Shown here: in pieces, positions 21,062 through 31,825 of the stretch
How the letters are laid out: every line of letters starts with the position of its first letter
How positions within the stretch are numbered: position 1 is the stretch's first letter
From: Branchinecta lynchi
Lineage: Eukaryota; Arthropoda; Branchiopoda; Anostraca; Branchinectidae
DNA length: 64,000 nt
NCBI GenBank assembly: GCA_023053575.1
Contig: JAKZAP010000012.1
Coordinates: forward strand, 11,532,230-11,596,229
Direction: 5' to 3'
The notes under the pieces: model-generated
The model's database searches: none
The model's input: only the letters and a program-made list of their open reading frames with translations
What the model was told of the DNA's origin: nothing
Program-made: the position numbers and the translations under genes

Positions 21062-22900
21062 AAACAAGACCAAAGGTTTCGATGGGATCCCAAAAATTCA
21101 ATATCTGATCCAGACAACTGGGTCTTGTCTTAGCCAGATCCAGTCTTCGCCAGACTCCTTGAACATTTTTACAATTAAAATTCAGAAACAGATTAAGGCA
21201 AAATAGCTAATCACCTGAGAAAACCAAGTTCAGATTTGGATTCAGCATGTGTGTTTACCCCTATCATATCTGTTTTGACGAAAACTTCCTGCCACTTCTG
21301 CTAATTTCCCGGTTCCAGCCGAACTCCGAACTACTTGTCCGGTGAAAAAAGAAAGCTCAAACACGAAATCAGGGTATCTTCTTTCCCCAGTAATGAACAT
21401 CTAATCAACTTCAAATAGAAATTTAGCTTATAACAAATTTTCCGATTCCAGCCGGATTCCGGTCGAACTATATGTCCGGGTAAAATATGATTGTCATACA
21501 GGGACTCAGCATCTCTTCTTACCCCTAAATCGCTTATCTAATCAACTAGAAATAAAACTTTGACTTCCAACAGTTTTCCGGTTTTGGCCGGATTCCGGAC
21601 GAACTATACATGTCCGGGTAGAAACTTGTTTTCACATAAGTGTTCAGCATGTCTTCTTGCCCTAAATCGAACATCTAATCAACTCCAAATAAAACTTTTA
21701 ATTTTGACAAACTTTCCGGTTTGGGCCGGATTCCGGTCGAAATACTTGTCCGTCGAGAAAATAGTTTTCACCATCGTCTTCAGCATGTCTTCCTACCTCT
21801 AAATCGAACATTTAATCAACTTCAAATAAAACTTTTACTTTCAACAAACTTTCCGGTTTGGGCCGGATTCCGGGCGAAATACTTGTCCGTCGAGAAAATA
21901 GTTTTCACCATCGTCTTCAGCATGTCTTCCTACCCCTAAATCGAACATCTAATCAATTTCAAATAAAACTTTTACTTTCAACAAACTTTCCGGTTTGGGC
22001 CGGATTCCGGACGAAATACTTGTCCGTCGAGAAAATAGTTTTCACCATCGTCTTCAGCATGTCTTCCTACCTCTAAATCGAACATCTAATCAATTTGAAA
22101 TAAAACTTTTACTTTCAACAAACTTTCCGGTTTGGGCCGGATTCCGGGCGAAATACTTGTCCGTCGAGAAAATAATTTTCACCATCGTCTTCAGCATGTC
22201 TTCCTACCCCTAAATCGAACATCTAATCAATTTCAAATAAAACTTTTACTTTCAACAAACTTTCCGGTTTGGGCCGGATTCCGGGCGAAATACTTGTCCG
22301 TCGAGAAAATAGTTTTCACCATCGTCTTCAGCATGTCTTCCTACCCCTAAATCGAACATCTAATCAATTTCAAATAAAACTTTTACTTTCAACAAACTTT
22401 CCGGTTTGGGCCAGATTCCGGACGAAATATTTTTCCGTCGAGAAAATAGTTTTCACCATCGTCTTCGGCATGTCTTCCTACCCCTAAATCGAATATCTAA
22501 TCAACTTCAAATAATACTTTTACTTTCAACAAACTTTCCGGTTTTGGCCGGATTCCGGGCGAACTACATGTCCGATGACAAAATGGTTTTCACCATCGTG
22601 TTCAGCATATCTTAATACCCCATAATCGACTATCACATTAGCTGTTTCAAAACATTTTGTTTGTCCCTTAATTTGAAGCCCCTCCCCCACCCCTAAATGT
22701 AGAGCTACAAAGCCCATCTACGAACTTGACTGGTCCGACGACCCAACGAACCCTCACACCAAGTTTCATCAAAATATCTCATTCCCTTCGAGAGTTATCG
22801 TGCTTACAGACGGACGGACAGACGGACGGACGGACGGACAGACGGACAACTTTTGCGATGTCATAGGTATCCCTCCACTTACGTTTTGGGATCCCAAAAA
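21062..22900 (+). mobile_element. F2 HINE-like element, best tandem array
   Basis: The element opens with ACAAGACC, answered by GGGTCTTGTC about 65 bp later (a subterminal inverted repeat enclosing GGGATCCCA). It contains an array of 137-bp units and a GACGGACG microsatellite (about 22807-22850). It closes in the palindrome TTTTGGGATCCCAAAA (22884-22899). This order (subterminal repeat, tandem core, microsatellite, palindrome) is that of Helentron-associated or 'pearl' elements. No protein is encoded. Confidence 0.85.
21569..22620 (+). repeat. 137-bp tandem array inside F2
   Basis: Units start at about 21569, 21706, 21843, 21980, 22117, 22254, 22391 and 22528, exactly 137 bp apart. Each contains TTTCCGG, GGCCGGATTCCGG, CTTGTCCG, TTTTCACCATCG and TCAACTTCAAATAAAAC. 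Central units are nearly identical and edge units more diverged. Because 137 is not a multiple of three, the 72-codon frame in each unit is an accident of the repeat. Confidence 0.95.
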
Positions 22901-22999
22901 AAGATGTCAGCTTGTCTATATGGAACTGATGATGGTGCGGAAAATCTTGACACAAATTCTAGTACACGACCTCAATCGTCTATTCCCAGTTTAAGCCGC

Positions 23000-23330
23000 T
23001 TTCACACTGACGCGTCGAGGCTTTCAGACTGAGCTACGCAACATCTGCGTCGCGTTTGCGGTGACGCAACGCACAGCTTACGCAGACAAATAAAACGCAA
23101 CGCAAGAATAGAACCATGTTCTATTCATGCGTTGCGTCGACGCATACGCATCAGATTTTCAGACAAACTCGAGAAAACCTACTAACGATGAAGAAAACTT
23201 AAGTATTGATGAAAGGAAAACGTAAATACACAACTAGCGTGAAAGCTCGTCGCGCAGGTGTGACAGATACGCTACGCAACCTGTACGCAGCGCAAGACAA
23301 ACGCAAACGCAGCGCGTCGTAACGAGGCGT
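23000..23330. mobile_element. Possible MITE M8 rich in ACGCAACGC words
   Basis: The segment between TTTCACACTGACGCG and CAGCGCGTCGTAACGAGG iterates GCGTTGCGTCGACGCA-type words on both strands. The ends are only roughly inverted, so its limits are approximate. Confidence 0.45.
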
Positions 23331-23333
23331 CAA

Positions 23334-23702
23334 TAGCTGCGTTTTTGGTCCGAATTCTCCTATTTCGCGTTTTTGGACTATTCAGATGAAGTGAATTCTC
23401 CTTTTCTTGCGTTTTTGTCAGAATCAAGAACGGGGAAAGCCTCGCGATTCTGCAGAATCGAGAATTTGCTCCGATGGTGAATTGTCAATTCTCCTCTCTC
23501 CGTTCTCCCTGATTGGTCAACAGAGTTCGGGTATTCAATATGCATATACACGTATACGGGATTGCGGACAAGCTTCAAAATTAGTGTTTTTGTCAAAAGC
23601 GAGAATGGAGAAGTCAGAGGAGCAAAAACGGTAATTTGTACGAGAATCAAGAATTCAGAAGCGAGAATTCGGAACGGAGAATTCGGATCAAAAACGCAGC
23701 TA
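23334..23702. mobile_element. MITE family M1 (GAATTC words, CGTTTTTG ends)
   Basis: The inverted ends AGCTGCGTTTTTGGTCC and GGATCAAAAACGCAGCT continue into CGAATTCTCC / GGAGAATTCG. TA flanks both sides. The interior repeats GAGAATTC and GCGTTTTTG words. It has no coding capacity. Confidence 0.85.
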
Positions 23703-23708
23703 ATGTAA

Positions 23709-25039
23709 AATGGCATTTGCAAGGCTGGGTCAGAGGATGAAAGTAGGAATTCTTCAGTTCGTGGGTTTGTTGTGATTATTCGTAAGCAAAACCCTTGAGA
23801 TAATGGGTCCTTGGGAATCACAAGAACGTATCGTTTGGTAATGCATTTGGCTGTGATAACGCGCACTTAAAGGGCACTAGAAATTCGTCTGTAATAAAAA
23901 CTCTTGAAGCAAAAATGATGATGAGCTCATCGGGAGAATGAAATGTATATTTTACTCAAAAGTATCATTTGTACTTTAAAAAATTCAGTTGTAAGCAAAA
24001 CCCTTGAGGCAAAAATGATCTAATCATGTCAAGTCTCTAATGTTCAAGACAAGTTTCGCGTCCTAGCACATCTGGAAGTACCTTAACTCATGATCACCGG
24101 AATTCCGGACCCCCCCCCCCCTATCTAACTCCCCCAACACTGCTCGAATCCGATCCAGTTCTGTCAGTGATGAATCTAGGGCTTGTGCTTGTTCTTCCCA
24201 CCAAGTTTCATCCCAATCGCTCCACTCTAAGCGTGTCACAAGATTTACGGCTCCCCCCCTCTGACCCCCCCCCCCCCCCCCACAATAACCAGATCCGGTT
24301 CGGACTTCACATGGGACATCCGAGACACGACGTCTTTCCAAATATCAAGTTTCATTAACATCCTATCACCCGTTCCAAAGTTATACGTACCTCTAGATTT
24401 CGGATTCCCCTTCCCTCCACTCCCCCCACGGTGGTCGGATCGTGGAAGTGACTGTTATTTTGGTTGGGTGCTTGCCAAGTTTCACTGTCCTAACCCACCT
24501 GGAAGTAACAACTCCGAATCACCGGAATAACGCCCCCCGCCCCTTCCAACTCCCCCCACAGTGCACGAATCCAGTCCGGTTCTGTCAATGATGTACCTAG
24601 GGCTAGTGCTTGTTCGTCTCACCAAGTTTCATCCCGATCCTTCCACTCGAATCTAAGCGTGTAACATGATTTCCAGTCCCACCTCCGCCCCCCCCCCCCA
24701 CATTCATCAGATTCAATCCGGACTTGAATCGGGACATCCGAGACATGACATCTTTCCAAATATCAAATTTCATTAAGATCCGATAACCCATTCGAAAGTT
24801 ATGCATGCCACTAAATTCCGAATTCCGGCTCCCCTCCGTCCCCCCACGATGGTCGGATCGAGCAAGTGACTATTTCCAACTTAGTTTGGTCGGGTCCCTC
24901 ATATACCTGCCAAGTTTCATCGTCCTAGCTTATCTCGAAGTACCCTAACTCGCAAACACCGGACTAACCGACCGACCGACAGACAGACCGACGGAAAAGT
25001 GATCGGTATATGGCACTTGGCCGGAAGGCAAGTGCCATA
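23709..25039 (+). mobile_element. F1 repeat element with intact 3' hairpin
   Basis: The element opens with ATGGCATTTGCAAGGCTGGG and closes with TATGGCACTTGGCCGGAAGG and CAAGTGCCATA, an 11-bp-arm hairpin at about 25009-25039. C-tract units of about 140 bp and ACCGACCGACCGACAGACAG precede the hairpin. The start also occurs, inverted, at 50405-50429. Confidence 0.85.
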
Positions 25040-25447
25040 AAAAACACTTACATACTGTATTCACACAGAGACCCTTACGCCCGCTACATTTGACACAAAG
25101 ATTATTTAAAGTCTCCGTTTGCTTAAATCCGTGCTGAAATTTGTTCAGAATAAGAAACGAAATAAAATGAATTTGATTGTTAGAGATCTGCCAGCTTTCC
25201 AAGACAGAAAAAAAAATTAACTTCCATTTCAGCTGTCTAACTAACCCGCCAAATTTGCTTGTTTAGAGGAGGTGCCAGTTGCGAAAGATAAAAAAAAAGC
25301 CTTCGACGAAAAACTTAAGAGAAAAAGAAATTCTGCGATTTACGCTTATGCCAGTCGGAATGGGTCTGCTGTAGATGTGAAAGAATCGACGTAACCTAAG
25401 GGAATATGACAGTAACATAAGTTCGTACGTTTTATGCTGAAGAGGCC

Positions 25448-26135
25448 TTAAAGCACACCTCGCACTATTTACTGTTTATGTTCGTGTTTGAATACTGTAA
25501 AACTAGGCTCTACTTTTGACAAATTATTCACCACTTTGGCTGTTTTAAGCCTTTTTCCAGGCCCATTGACTTCTAGCAGAAACTCGGCAAAATACAGATG
25601 ACCGGTTTTACTTATCAATACAATGATATGCAAACACTCGTTGGGAGCATAGTGCACATGGAAAATAGTAAATCGTGGCAAGTGCAAAGATTAGTGAGGT
25701 ATGGTTAGCGTGCTTTGATGTAATACATGAAATGTGGATCTCCGTGCTAAGAATCAACGAATACAATTATGGAAGCAGATTGCATTGGGACGGCAAAGTC
25801 AGCCACAAACCCCTGATTGTTGGATACCCTATGCCAAACGCTGGATATGTCTAGCGTTTGTCATACCCTATGCCTAACGCTGGACACACTATACACAGAG
25901 CATCACTTAAATCATCAATATTTTACTGGGTTACAGTATCCAGCACCTGGATACTGTTCTGGATCCTGTAACCCAGTAAAACACTGATGATTTGAGTGAA
26001 GCTCATCAATCAACCAGTCAAAACTCCTTTATATTGAGGTAGGTCAGGATTAGGTTACGAATAGGCATCCAGCCTTTGGCATATGGTATCAAAAAATCAG
26101 GGATTTGTGGTAGACTGGGACGACGTGTCTATTAA
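25448..26135 (+). mobile_element. F3 copy interrupted by MITE M10
   Basis: TTAA at 25448-25451 and 26132-26135 bounds a diverged F3 copy. F3 sequence runs to about 25800 and resumes after 26110 (GGGACGACGTGTCTATTAA). Confidence 0.65.
25802..26110. mobile_element. MITE M10 nested in F3
   Basis: The inverted ends GCCACAAACCCCTGATT and AATCAGGGATTTGTGG enclose iterated GCTGGATA / TATCCAGC and ATGCCAAACGC words. It is inserted in the F3 copy at 25448-26135. A relic sharing the GCTGGATACCC and GCATTTGGCAT words lies at about 30190-30370. Confidence 0.75.
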
Positions 26136-26185
26136 AGCGGAAACGACCGCCCACAAACATTGCTAGTGGCGAAAATTTTTACCAG

Positions 26186-26463
26186 AGCCTCGTTTTTGTT
26201 GCAATAGCGCTGCCGCATCGCTGCTGCAGCACTTCTTTGCTTTTGCATAATATGCGTTTTTGGATTCACTTTCTTCTTGGTTGAAGCAGCAGCGCTGCAG
26301 CATCTTGCAGCGAAGCACGGACTTGGTCAGGCAGCAAGTCCGTGATTCTCGAGAAGCGCTGCCGTCTTCCTCGGAAGCGCTGCAGTGCAAAAACGGATGT
26401 AGAAAGAATCAGTCCCGAATCGGCCGAGAAGTGGACCTGCAGCATGCAACAAAAACGAGGCTC
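26186..26463. mobile_element. MITE family M7, copy 2
   Basis: The inverted ends are GCCTCGTTTTTGTTGCA and TGCAACAAAAACGAGGC, with a possible CAGA target duplication. The interior iterates AGCGCTGC/CTGCAG words. It sits about 60 bp beyond the donor of the SOCS SH2 exon at 26522-26720. Confidence 0.85.
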
Positions 26464-26521
26464 AGACATCCACTCACTCCCTTTTTAACTTCAACCAGAC
26501 TGTATCCCAGCTCAATCTTAC

Positions 26522-26720
26522 CGGCACATGCGCTGTAAGCTCCAAACATTTCTGAAACGTGACACCGGATATAGCAGCTCAATCTTAGTAGGTCCTGCTG
26601 CTGGTTTTTTGTTGAAGAAAAAAGTATATTCCCCACTCTTGGAATACTGAATTGCCTTATTCACCAGCTCTTCAATATTATCTCCTTTTACTTCTCGAAG
26701 TGTTCCAAAACCGTACGAAC
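26522..26720 (-). CDS. SOCS6/7: SH2-domain exon (C-terminal half) of SOCS6/7-type protein
   Basis: The exon is 199 nt on the minus strand, from acceptor CTCATTTATAG to donor CG|GTAAGA, phase 1 in and phase 2 out. It encodes SYGFGTLREVKGDNIEEL, then VNKAIQYSKSGEYTFFF, KIELLYPVSRFRNV and WSLQRMCR. The LLYPVSRF-x-NV-x-SLQ-x-[LM]CR block is typical of SOCS6/SOCS7 SH2 domains. Such proteins bind phosphotyrosine targets and recruit elongin B/C and CUL5 for ubiquitination. The exon joins in phase to 29720-29888 (G plus GT gives Gly). The next exon should supply the end of SH2 and the SOCS box; I could not find it within the window. Confidence 0.8.
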
Positions 26721-27004
26721 CTATAAATGAGGATATAAAGATAGCACAGTCAGAGTTATTATTCGATGTATGTCTCAAGGGAGTACGGGCCTGTATGGTA
26801 ACTGTCGACAGGAGGGTAGGTTTTCCATTCGGACGACAAACAATAGAGAGCCTGTTCCACCCTAACCGTAGTTACTACGCATGACGTCACGAATTTTGGC
26901 TTCTTGGCGTCAAGGCTGGAACACATTTTTCTATTTTCCACAATTTGTCATGCGACGGGGTAATCCGACCAATCATGTTACAGAGATTCGTAGTTACCAC
27001 GCTT

Positions 27005-27227
27005 AGAGGCGTTTTTCCGCGACAATCCCGGATTATAATCATAGATAGCTGATTATCCGATAATCTTGCTCCATTGCAAGATTCTCGCATTGACAATCCA
27101 AGCACGAATCCGGATTATCAGATTGTCACAGAAAACAATTTTCATAATCTGGATTGTCAGAGAAAACGTGATTTGGAGAATCCGGATTGTGAATCGTGAA
27201 TCTGGATTATTACGGGAAAACGCCTTA
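27005..27227. mobile_element. MITE M5 nested in GTTCCACCCT MITE
   Basis: The inverted ends AGAGGCGTTTTTCC and GGGAAAACGCCTTA enclose iterated AATCCGGATTATC words. The host MITE reads continuously across it when compared with 61874-62149. Confidence 0.75.
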
Positions 27228-27351
27228 GGCTACTACGCTCCCCCACATGGTAAGCAAATAGTTACTATTAGTTACTGTTTCGAGAAGGTTGGAACGGTCA
27301 GCGTAGAAATTTGTTACGACGTTGGAACGAAAAAGTAACTAATATTTACTA

Positions 27352-27940
27352 TTGTATGTATGTATGTATGTATTTATTTCCCACCAAATGAAAAAAAAGA
27401 TGGAGTATAAGATAAAAAGAAAACGAAAAACACACTACGAGAGAATACACTAACACAGAAAAACAAAGAACAAAATGGATATCTAAATACAAAAGACAGA
27501 ACTACTGCCTCAAAATGGTTGCCCAAGGATGAGCAACAATACCAGAGTTGTATCTGGCGATCTGAGCTATGATCGCTTCATCAGGGTCGATAATCCCATA
27601 CCGACTTATCACAAAACGGTTGCTAGTCCATGGTGGAAGCTGTAGGAGATACTTCGCATATTTGTAATACCTAGACCGCAACTTTTTCTTATCTTCCTTC
27701 TGGAATATCCTCCAAAAAGGACTTAGGTACAGATAGATAGTGGGGTAGTGCCATTGCATTGTACAGCTGGGCCAGAATCCGCCGATCAAACTGTCGCTTA
27801 TAAGCTACAACACGGCTATACGCGAAAGAAATCCGTTTCTGCAGATGACTCTGCAAAAGGCGACGCGTTTCAAGCAGAGACCGACCAATATGAATCCCCA
27901 GATAAACAATGTGTTCAGCGAGCCGAACACTAGCACCTAT
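27352..27940 (-). pseudogene. 5'-truncated LINE, RT C-terminal region with frameshift
   Basis: Reading minus, 27923-27735 gives VRLAEHIVYLGIHIGRSLL, then RRILAQLYNAMALPHYL. After a frameshift near 27740, the second frame gives KKLRSRYYKYAKYLLQLPPW and SRYGIIDPDEAI. These are the YLG region and C-terminal thumb of an RT. The 3' tail is a TACA-type run at 27352-27377. It inserted into the GTTCCACCCT MITE. Confidence 0.8.
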
Positions 27941-28179
27941 CTAACCTTCTAACTATTGTTAGAAGGGTGGAACACCGTCAGAGTAAGTAATCATTCTTGA
28001 GATTTGGCAGGGGGTTTCGAAAACTCCTTCTCCTAATATTTTCCGAGATCCCAAAGAACTAGCTGCCCAGCGATTTTTGCACTAGCTGGCAATTATTTAT
28101 ACTTTCCACATGAAGACAGAGTTTGTGAATAAAGAAAACAAGCACCAAAAAACGACTAGGCGATTTGTGTCCCAATACA

Positions 28180-28378
28180 AACTCACTTTAGATTAGATTA
28201 GATTATTTTATTGCTAAATTACATAATAACCCATCATGATTGGTAACCGCCCATGAGACGACATGAATGCACTGGCACTGGGCGGTTACCACAAACTACT
28301 GCAACTTAACTTAAACAATAACTAAATTTCATTTCAACACTAATTAATCAGCTTTTTTTTCCATGTACCACACAAAAG
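28180..28378. other. Short intron stretch, nothing firm
   Basis: It holds GATTAGATTAGATTATTTTATTG-like sequence and a GGTAACCGCCCA...GGGCGGTTACC inverted pair of about 11 bp (28229-28291), possibly a small foldback remnant. Confidence 0.35.
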
Positions 28379-29584
28379 AAACAAGACCAAAGGTTTCGAT
28401 GGGATCCCAAAAATTCAATATTTGATCCAGACAATTGGGTCTTGTCTACGCCAGATCCAGTCGTCGCGAGACTCCTTGAACATGTTTACGATTAAAATTC
28501 AGAAACAGACTAGCCTAAGGCCAAAAAGCTAATCATCTGAGCAAACCAAGTTCAGATATGGATTCAGCATGTTTGTGTTTACCCCTATAAGTCATATCTG
28601 TTTTGACGAAAACGTACCGCCTTACTTCTGCGATTTTCCCGGTTTCGGCCGAATTCCGGAACTACCTGTCTGTCTGGCACAAAAAAGAAGCTAAAATCGA
28701 ACTCAGCGTCTGGCTCAGCGTTTCTTCTTCCCCCTATATCGAAGATCTAATCAACTTCAAATTAAAATTTAACTTAAAACAAATTTTCCGGTTCAAGCCG
28801 GATTCCGGGCGAACTATATGTCCGAGTACAAAATGACTGTCACACACGGATTCAGCGTCTCTTCTTACCCCTAAATCTGATATCTAATCAACTACAAATA
28901 CTTTTAACAATTTTCCGGTTTTGGCCGGATTCCGGGCGAACTACTTGCCCGGCGAGAAAGTGACTTTTGGCCGGATTCTGGACAAACTACTTGCCCGGCG
29001 AGAAAGTGATTGTCACCATGACAATCACCATGTCGTTCTACCCCTAAACCGAACATATAATTAACTTCAAATAAACTTTTACTTTTAACAGATTTTCCGG
29101 TTTTGGCCGGATTCCGGACTAACTACTTGCCCGACGAAAAAATGGTTTTCACCATTTTTGTTAGCTTCTTACCCCTAAATCAAACATCCAATCAACTTCA
29201 AATAAAACTTTTACTTTTTATAAACTTTTCGGTTTTGGCCGGATTTCGGGCGAACTACTTGTCCGGCGAGAAAATGGTTTCCACCATCGTGGTCAGCATA
29301 TCTTTTTACCCCATAGTCGACTGTCCTATTAGCTGTTTAAAAATATTTTGCTTGCCCCTTAATTTAAACCCACTCCCCCACCCTTAAATATAGGGCTACA
29401 AAGCCCATCTACGAACTCGACCTTACTCTTGACCCAAACAATCCTCACGCCAAGTTTCATCAAAATATCTCATTCCCTTCGAGAGCTATCGTGCTTACAG
29501 ACGGACGGACGGACAGACGGGCGGACGGACAACTTTTGCGATGTCATAGGTATCCCTCCACTTACGTTTTGGGATCCCAAAAAC
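28379..29584 (+). mobile_element. F2 HINE-like element, complete
   Basis: ACAAGACC...GGGTCTTGTC opens the element. About six diverged 137-bp-type units follow, then a GACGGACGGACAGACGG run (29504-29528). It closes in TTTTGGGATCCCAAAA. It lies in the SOCS intron between the two SH2 exons, in the antisense direction. Confidence 0.85.
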
Positions 29585-29719
29585 TGACCTCTAATTCTAC
29601 TTGGAAGCAACCGAAGCTAGAAGACTTGCATCTCTGTTTGTTTAACTCAATCATTTTTAAGGAAATAGCCAGTAAGGGCAAGACTATTGGAAGTGAATAG
29701 AAAATCAGGAAGTACTAAC

Positions 29720-29888
29720 CCTGGCAATGTTTAATCCTTGTATGTCGAACCTGGCCATTATACTTTAATGATATGGTAAACAGATGATTGATATCTGAGC
29801 TGTCTCTAAGAAGAAACGATCCATCTGGCTCGTTTGCCAGGATTTGCTCTGCGTTTTCACGGGGTAGTGATCCCCAGTACCAAGGATG
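29720..29888 (-). CDS. SOCS6/7: SH2-domain exon (N-terminal half) of SOCS6/7-type protein
   Basis: The exon is 169 nt on the minus strand, from acceptor CTTCTTTTGTAG to donor G|GTTAGT, phase 0 in and phase 1 out. It encodes HPWYWGSLPRENAEQILA, EPDGSFLLRDSSD, HLFTISLKYNGQVRHTR and IKHCQ. WYWG and GSFLLRDSS are the start and the phosphotyrosine pocket (invariant Arg) of an SH2 domain. The [IM]-[KE]-H motif before the junction fits SOCS6/7. It splices in phase to 26522-26720. Together the two exons give most of one SH2 domain, interrupted by a 3-kb intron filled with an F2 element and nested MITEs. Confidence 0.85.
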
Positions 29889-30189
29889 CTACAAAAGAAG
29901 GTTTTTCAAGAAGAGGTATGGTAAAGCGCTCCCTGTAGCTCTCGAAGGAGTGGAGATAAGGATTCTTGCAGGTTGTAGCTTTAAGCTCCATGTTTTCAGC
30001 TTACGGGAATTTAATCACTTTGGACGTCAGCCCCTGCAAATTTTGTTGTTTACATTACTCCTCCATACTAATACGTTCTATTGCTAGCTTACAAGAAAAT
30101 GCCCAGGAGACACATTCGTATACACAATAATGCCATCCACCTTGGCTTAACAGTTACTGCTCATGCCTCTGATGACAAAGACGAAATAT

Positions 30190-30370
30190 ATCAGGCGTTT
30201 GGCATGCCAAATGCCTGATGCTGGATGTCCCATGCTAAATGCTGGATACCCGTAGGTTAGCTCCTCTAAACTATGACATCCTCCACTAATAAAGAAAATC
30301 TGATTCAGCTTCACTAAAATCATCAACATGTTTTTGCGTTAAGGTACCCAGCATTTGGCATAAGGACTGA
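30190..30370. mobile_element. Relic related to MITE M10
   Basis: It contains TTGGCATGCCAAATGC, GCTAAATGCTGGATACCC and CCCAGCATTTGGCAT, the same vocabulary as 25802-26110, with poor ends. Confidence 0.4.
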
Positions 30371-31499
30371 GTACACCTCCCTGCGGGACTCCAGCGCTAA
30401 TTCGCTTCTCTGCTGAAACAGCATCACCGACCCGCACCTTAACTGACCTACCAACAAGATTTCGTTTACACCATTTCCAAAAAAATTCTCCAAGCTGGAA
30501 CAAATGGACTATCTTCAGAACCTCATTAGGGTCTAGTCCATGATACGTTTTTCGATGTCAAAGAAAACAGCCCCTACAACCCTCTTTCTCGAAAACGCCT
30601 TCACTACAGCCATTTCCAATCGTGCCAGATTGTCTTTTGTGGTAATTTTTTACTGAAAGCCGGGCTGCTCCGAGATCAACAACAGGTCTATGCGGGCTGA
30701 AAACCTTTCTTTCAACAGTATTTCCAATAGTTTACGAAATTTCCGTTTGTAGATTGTAGATTTCCAAGCTTGTGGGACAGTCCCAGTTGTCCAACGTTTA
30801 CTAAAAAACCTTAGAAAACTTGACCTCCAGACCTCTGGCAAATCTTTTAACATTGTGTTATGTACTAGGTCCTCACCATTGCTGAATCATTTAATGATCT
30901 AACGACAGCATCCAATTCCTCGCTTGACAATTCCTTATCAAAACTGTTAATGTGATCAGGTGGTGACAGTGATTCTGTTTTGCTGAATTATCTGATAATC
31001 CTTTACACAAAAACTGTGACTGGAAATGGTTTGCCATCGTTTCAGCATTATTATGCTTCCCAGTAGCGATGCCACTTTGCTTTTGACTGATTCTGGTCCT
31101 TCCTCCCTTGGGTTTGTATCCTGAGAATCTTCTAAAACGCTGCCGAAGTTCCTTTGTCGAAGCCTGAGGGAAAATTTGTCTTCAAAAAGTTTGACCCAGG
31201 CCATTGATCGTTCTTGGAGCATCGTCTTTTTAAATATACCTTCTGATTTTTTCATCTCGAGTTTTTTTTTCAGTACTAAGGCCGTCTGCTCACCATCTTT
31301 TCTTGGATAACTCTTTCTTTTTCTTACATTCATTCAGTAGCTCATTCCAGAAAGGTACCATTCTTTTACTTCTGAACAGTGTTCAAGTTTAAAGAACTCT
31401 TGATCATAATCTTCGATTTTTCATCATTTCACTCGTCGTTCTTTATCTTGAGGCAGAGTTTAATTTATTTCTGTTAGCAATTCCTTCCATTGTTGTCCC

Positions 31500-31825
31500 T
31501 GAAATACCATTTGGGGGACTTGAGGGGGGGACACCCCCCTCCCCCAAAATGTTGTTGGGGGGTCGGTAAAAAATAGCCCAGTCGGCGCGAAGCCCCACGA
31601 TTTTTCGTAAAAGCAGTCGGTTTCTTTCTTTGAAACAGTCGATTTTTCTTCAAAACAGTCGGTTTTCCGAAAAAGTAGCAGATTTTTTCTTCAAAACAGT
31701 CGTTTTTTCTCAAAATCAGTCTATTTTTTGTCAAAACAGTCGTTTTTTCCTTAGAAATAGTGTTTTTTCTACGAAACTAGTCGGTTAAAATGATCAGCTA
31801 GTCAGTAAATCCCTTGCTCCCACCC
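31500..31825. mobile_element. MITE family M11, copy 3
   Basis: G and C tracts near 31525-31560 are followed by about ten iterations of a TTTTTTCTTCAAAACAGTCG-like word and CAGCTAGTCAGTAAATCCC. It is the longest example of the AAAACAGTCG repeat and lies inside the decayed LINE. Confidence 0.7.

Larger units (their letters stand above)
26853..27974. mobile_element. GTTCCACCCT-ended MITE carrying two insertions
   Basis: The inverted ends are TGTTCCACCCTAAC and AGAAGGGTGGAACA. The backbone matches the uninterrupted copy at 61874-62149 (CGCATGACG, TGGCTTCTTGGCGTCAAGG-like, GTAGTTACCAC). It is broken by MITE M5 (27005-27227) and a LINE fragment (27352-27940). All lie in the SOCS intron. Confidence 0.75.

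Noticed and set aside
21721..22615. Series of overlapping 72-codon frames with MGRIP starts (also on the minus strand at 46560-47124 and 59011-59667)
   Set aside because: They are the same accidental frame recurring in each 137-bp F2 unit. They overlap, shift frame every unit and have no protein-like context.
22806..22850. Regular GACGGACG run as a CRISPR or regulatory array
   Set aside because: It is a simple microsatellite at a fixed place in F1 and F2 elements, with no spacers.
25340..25400. SOCS-box exon after the GTTACG acceptor-like site
   Set aside because: The frame stays open for about 45 codons but shows no LPLP or elongin-binding pattern.
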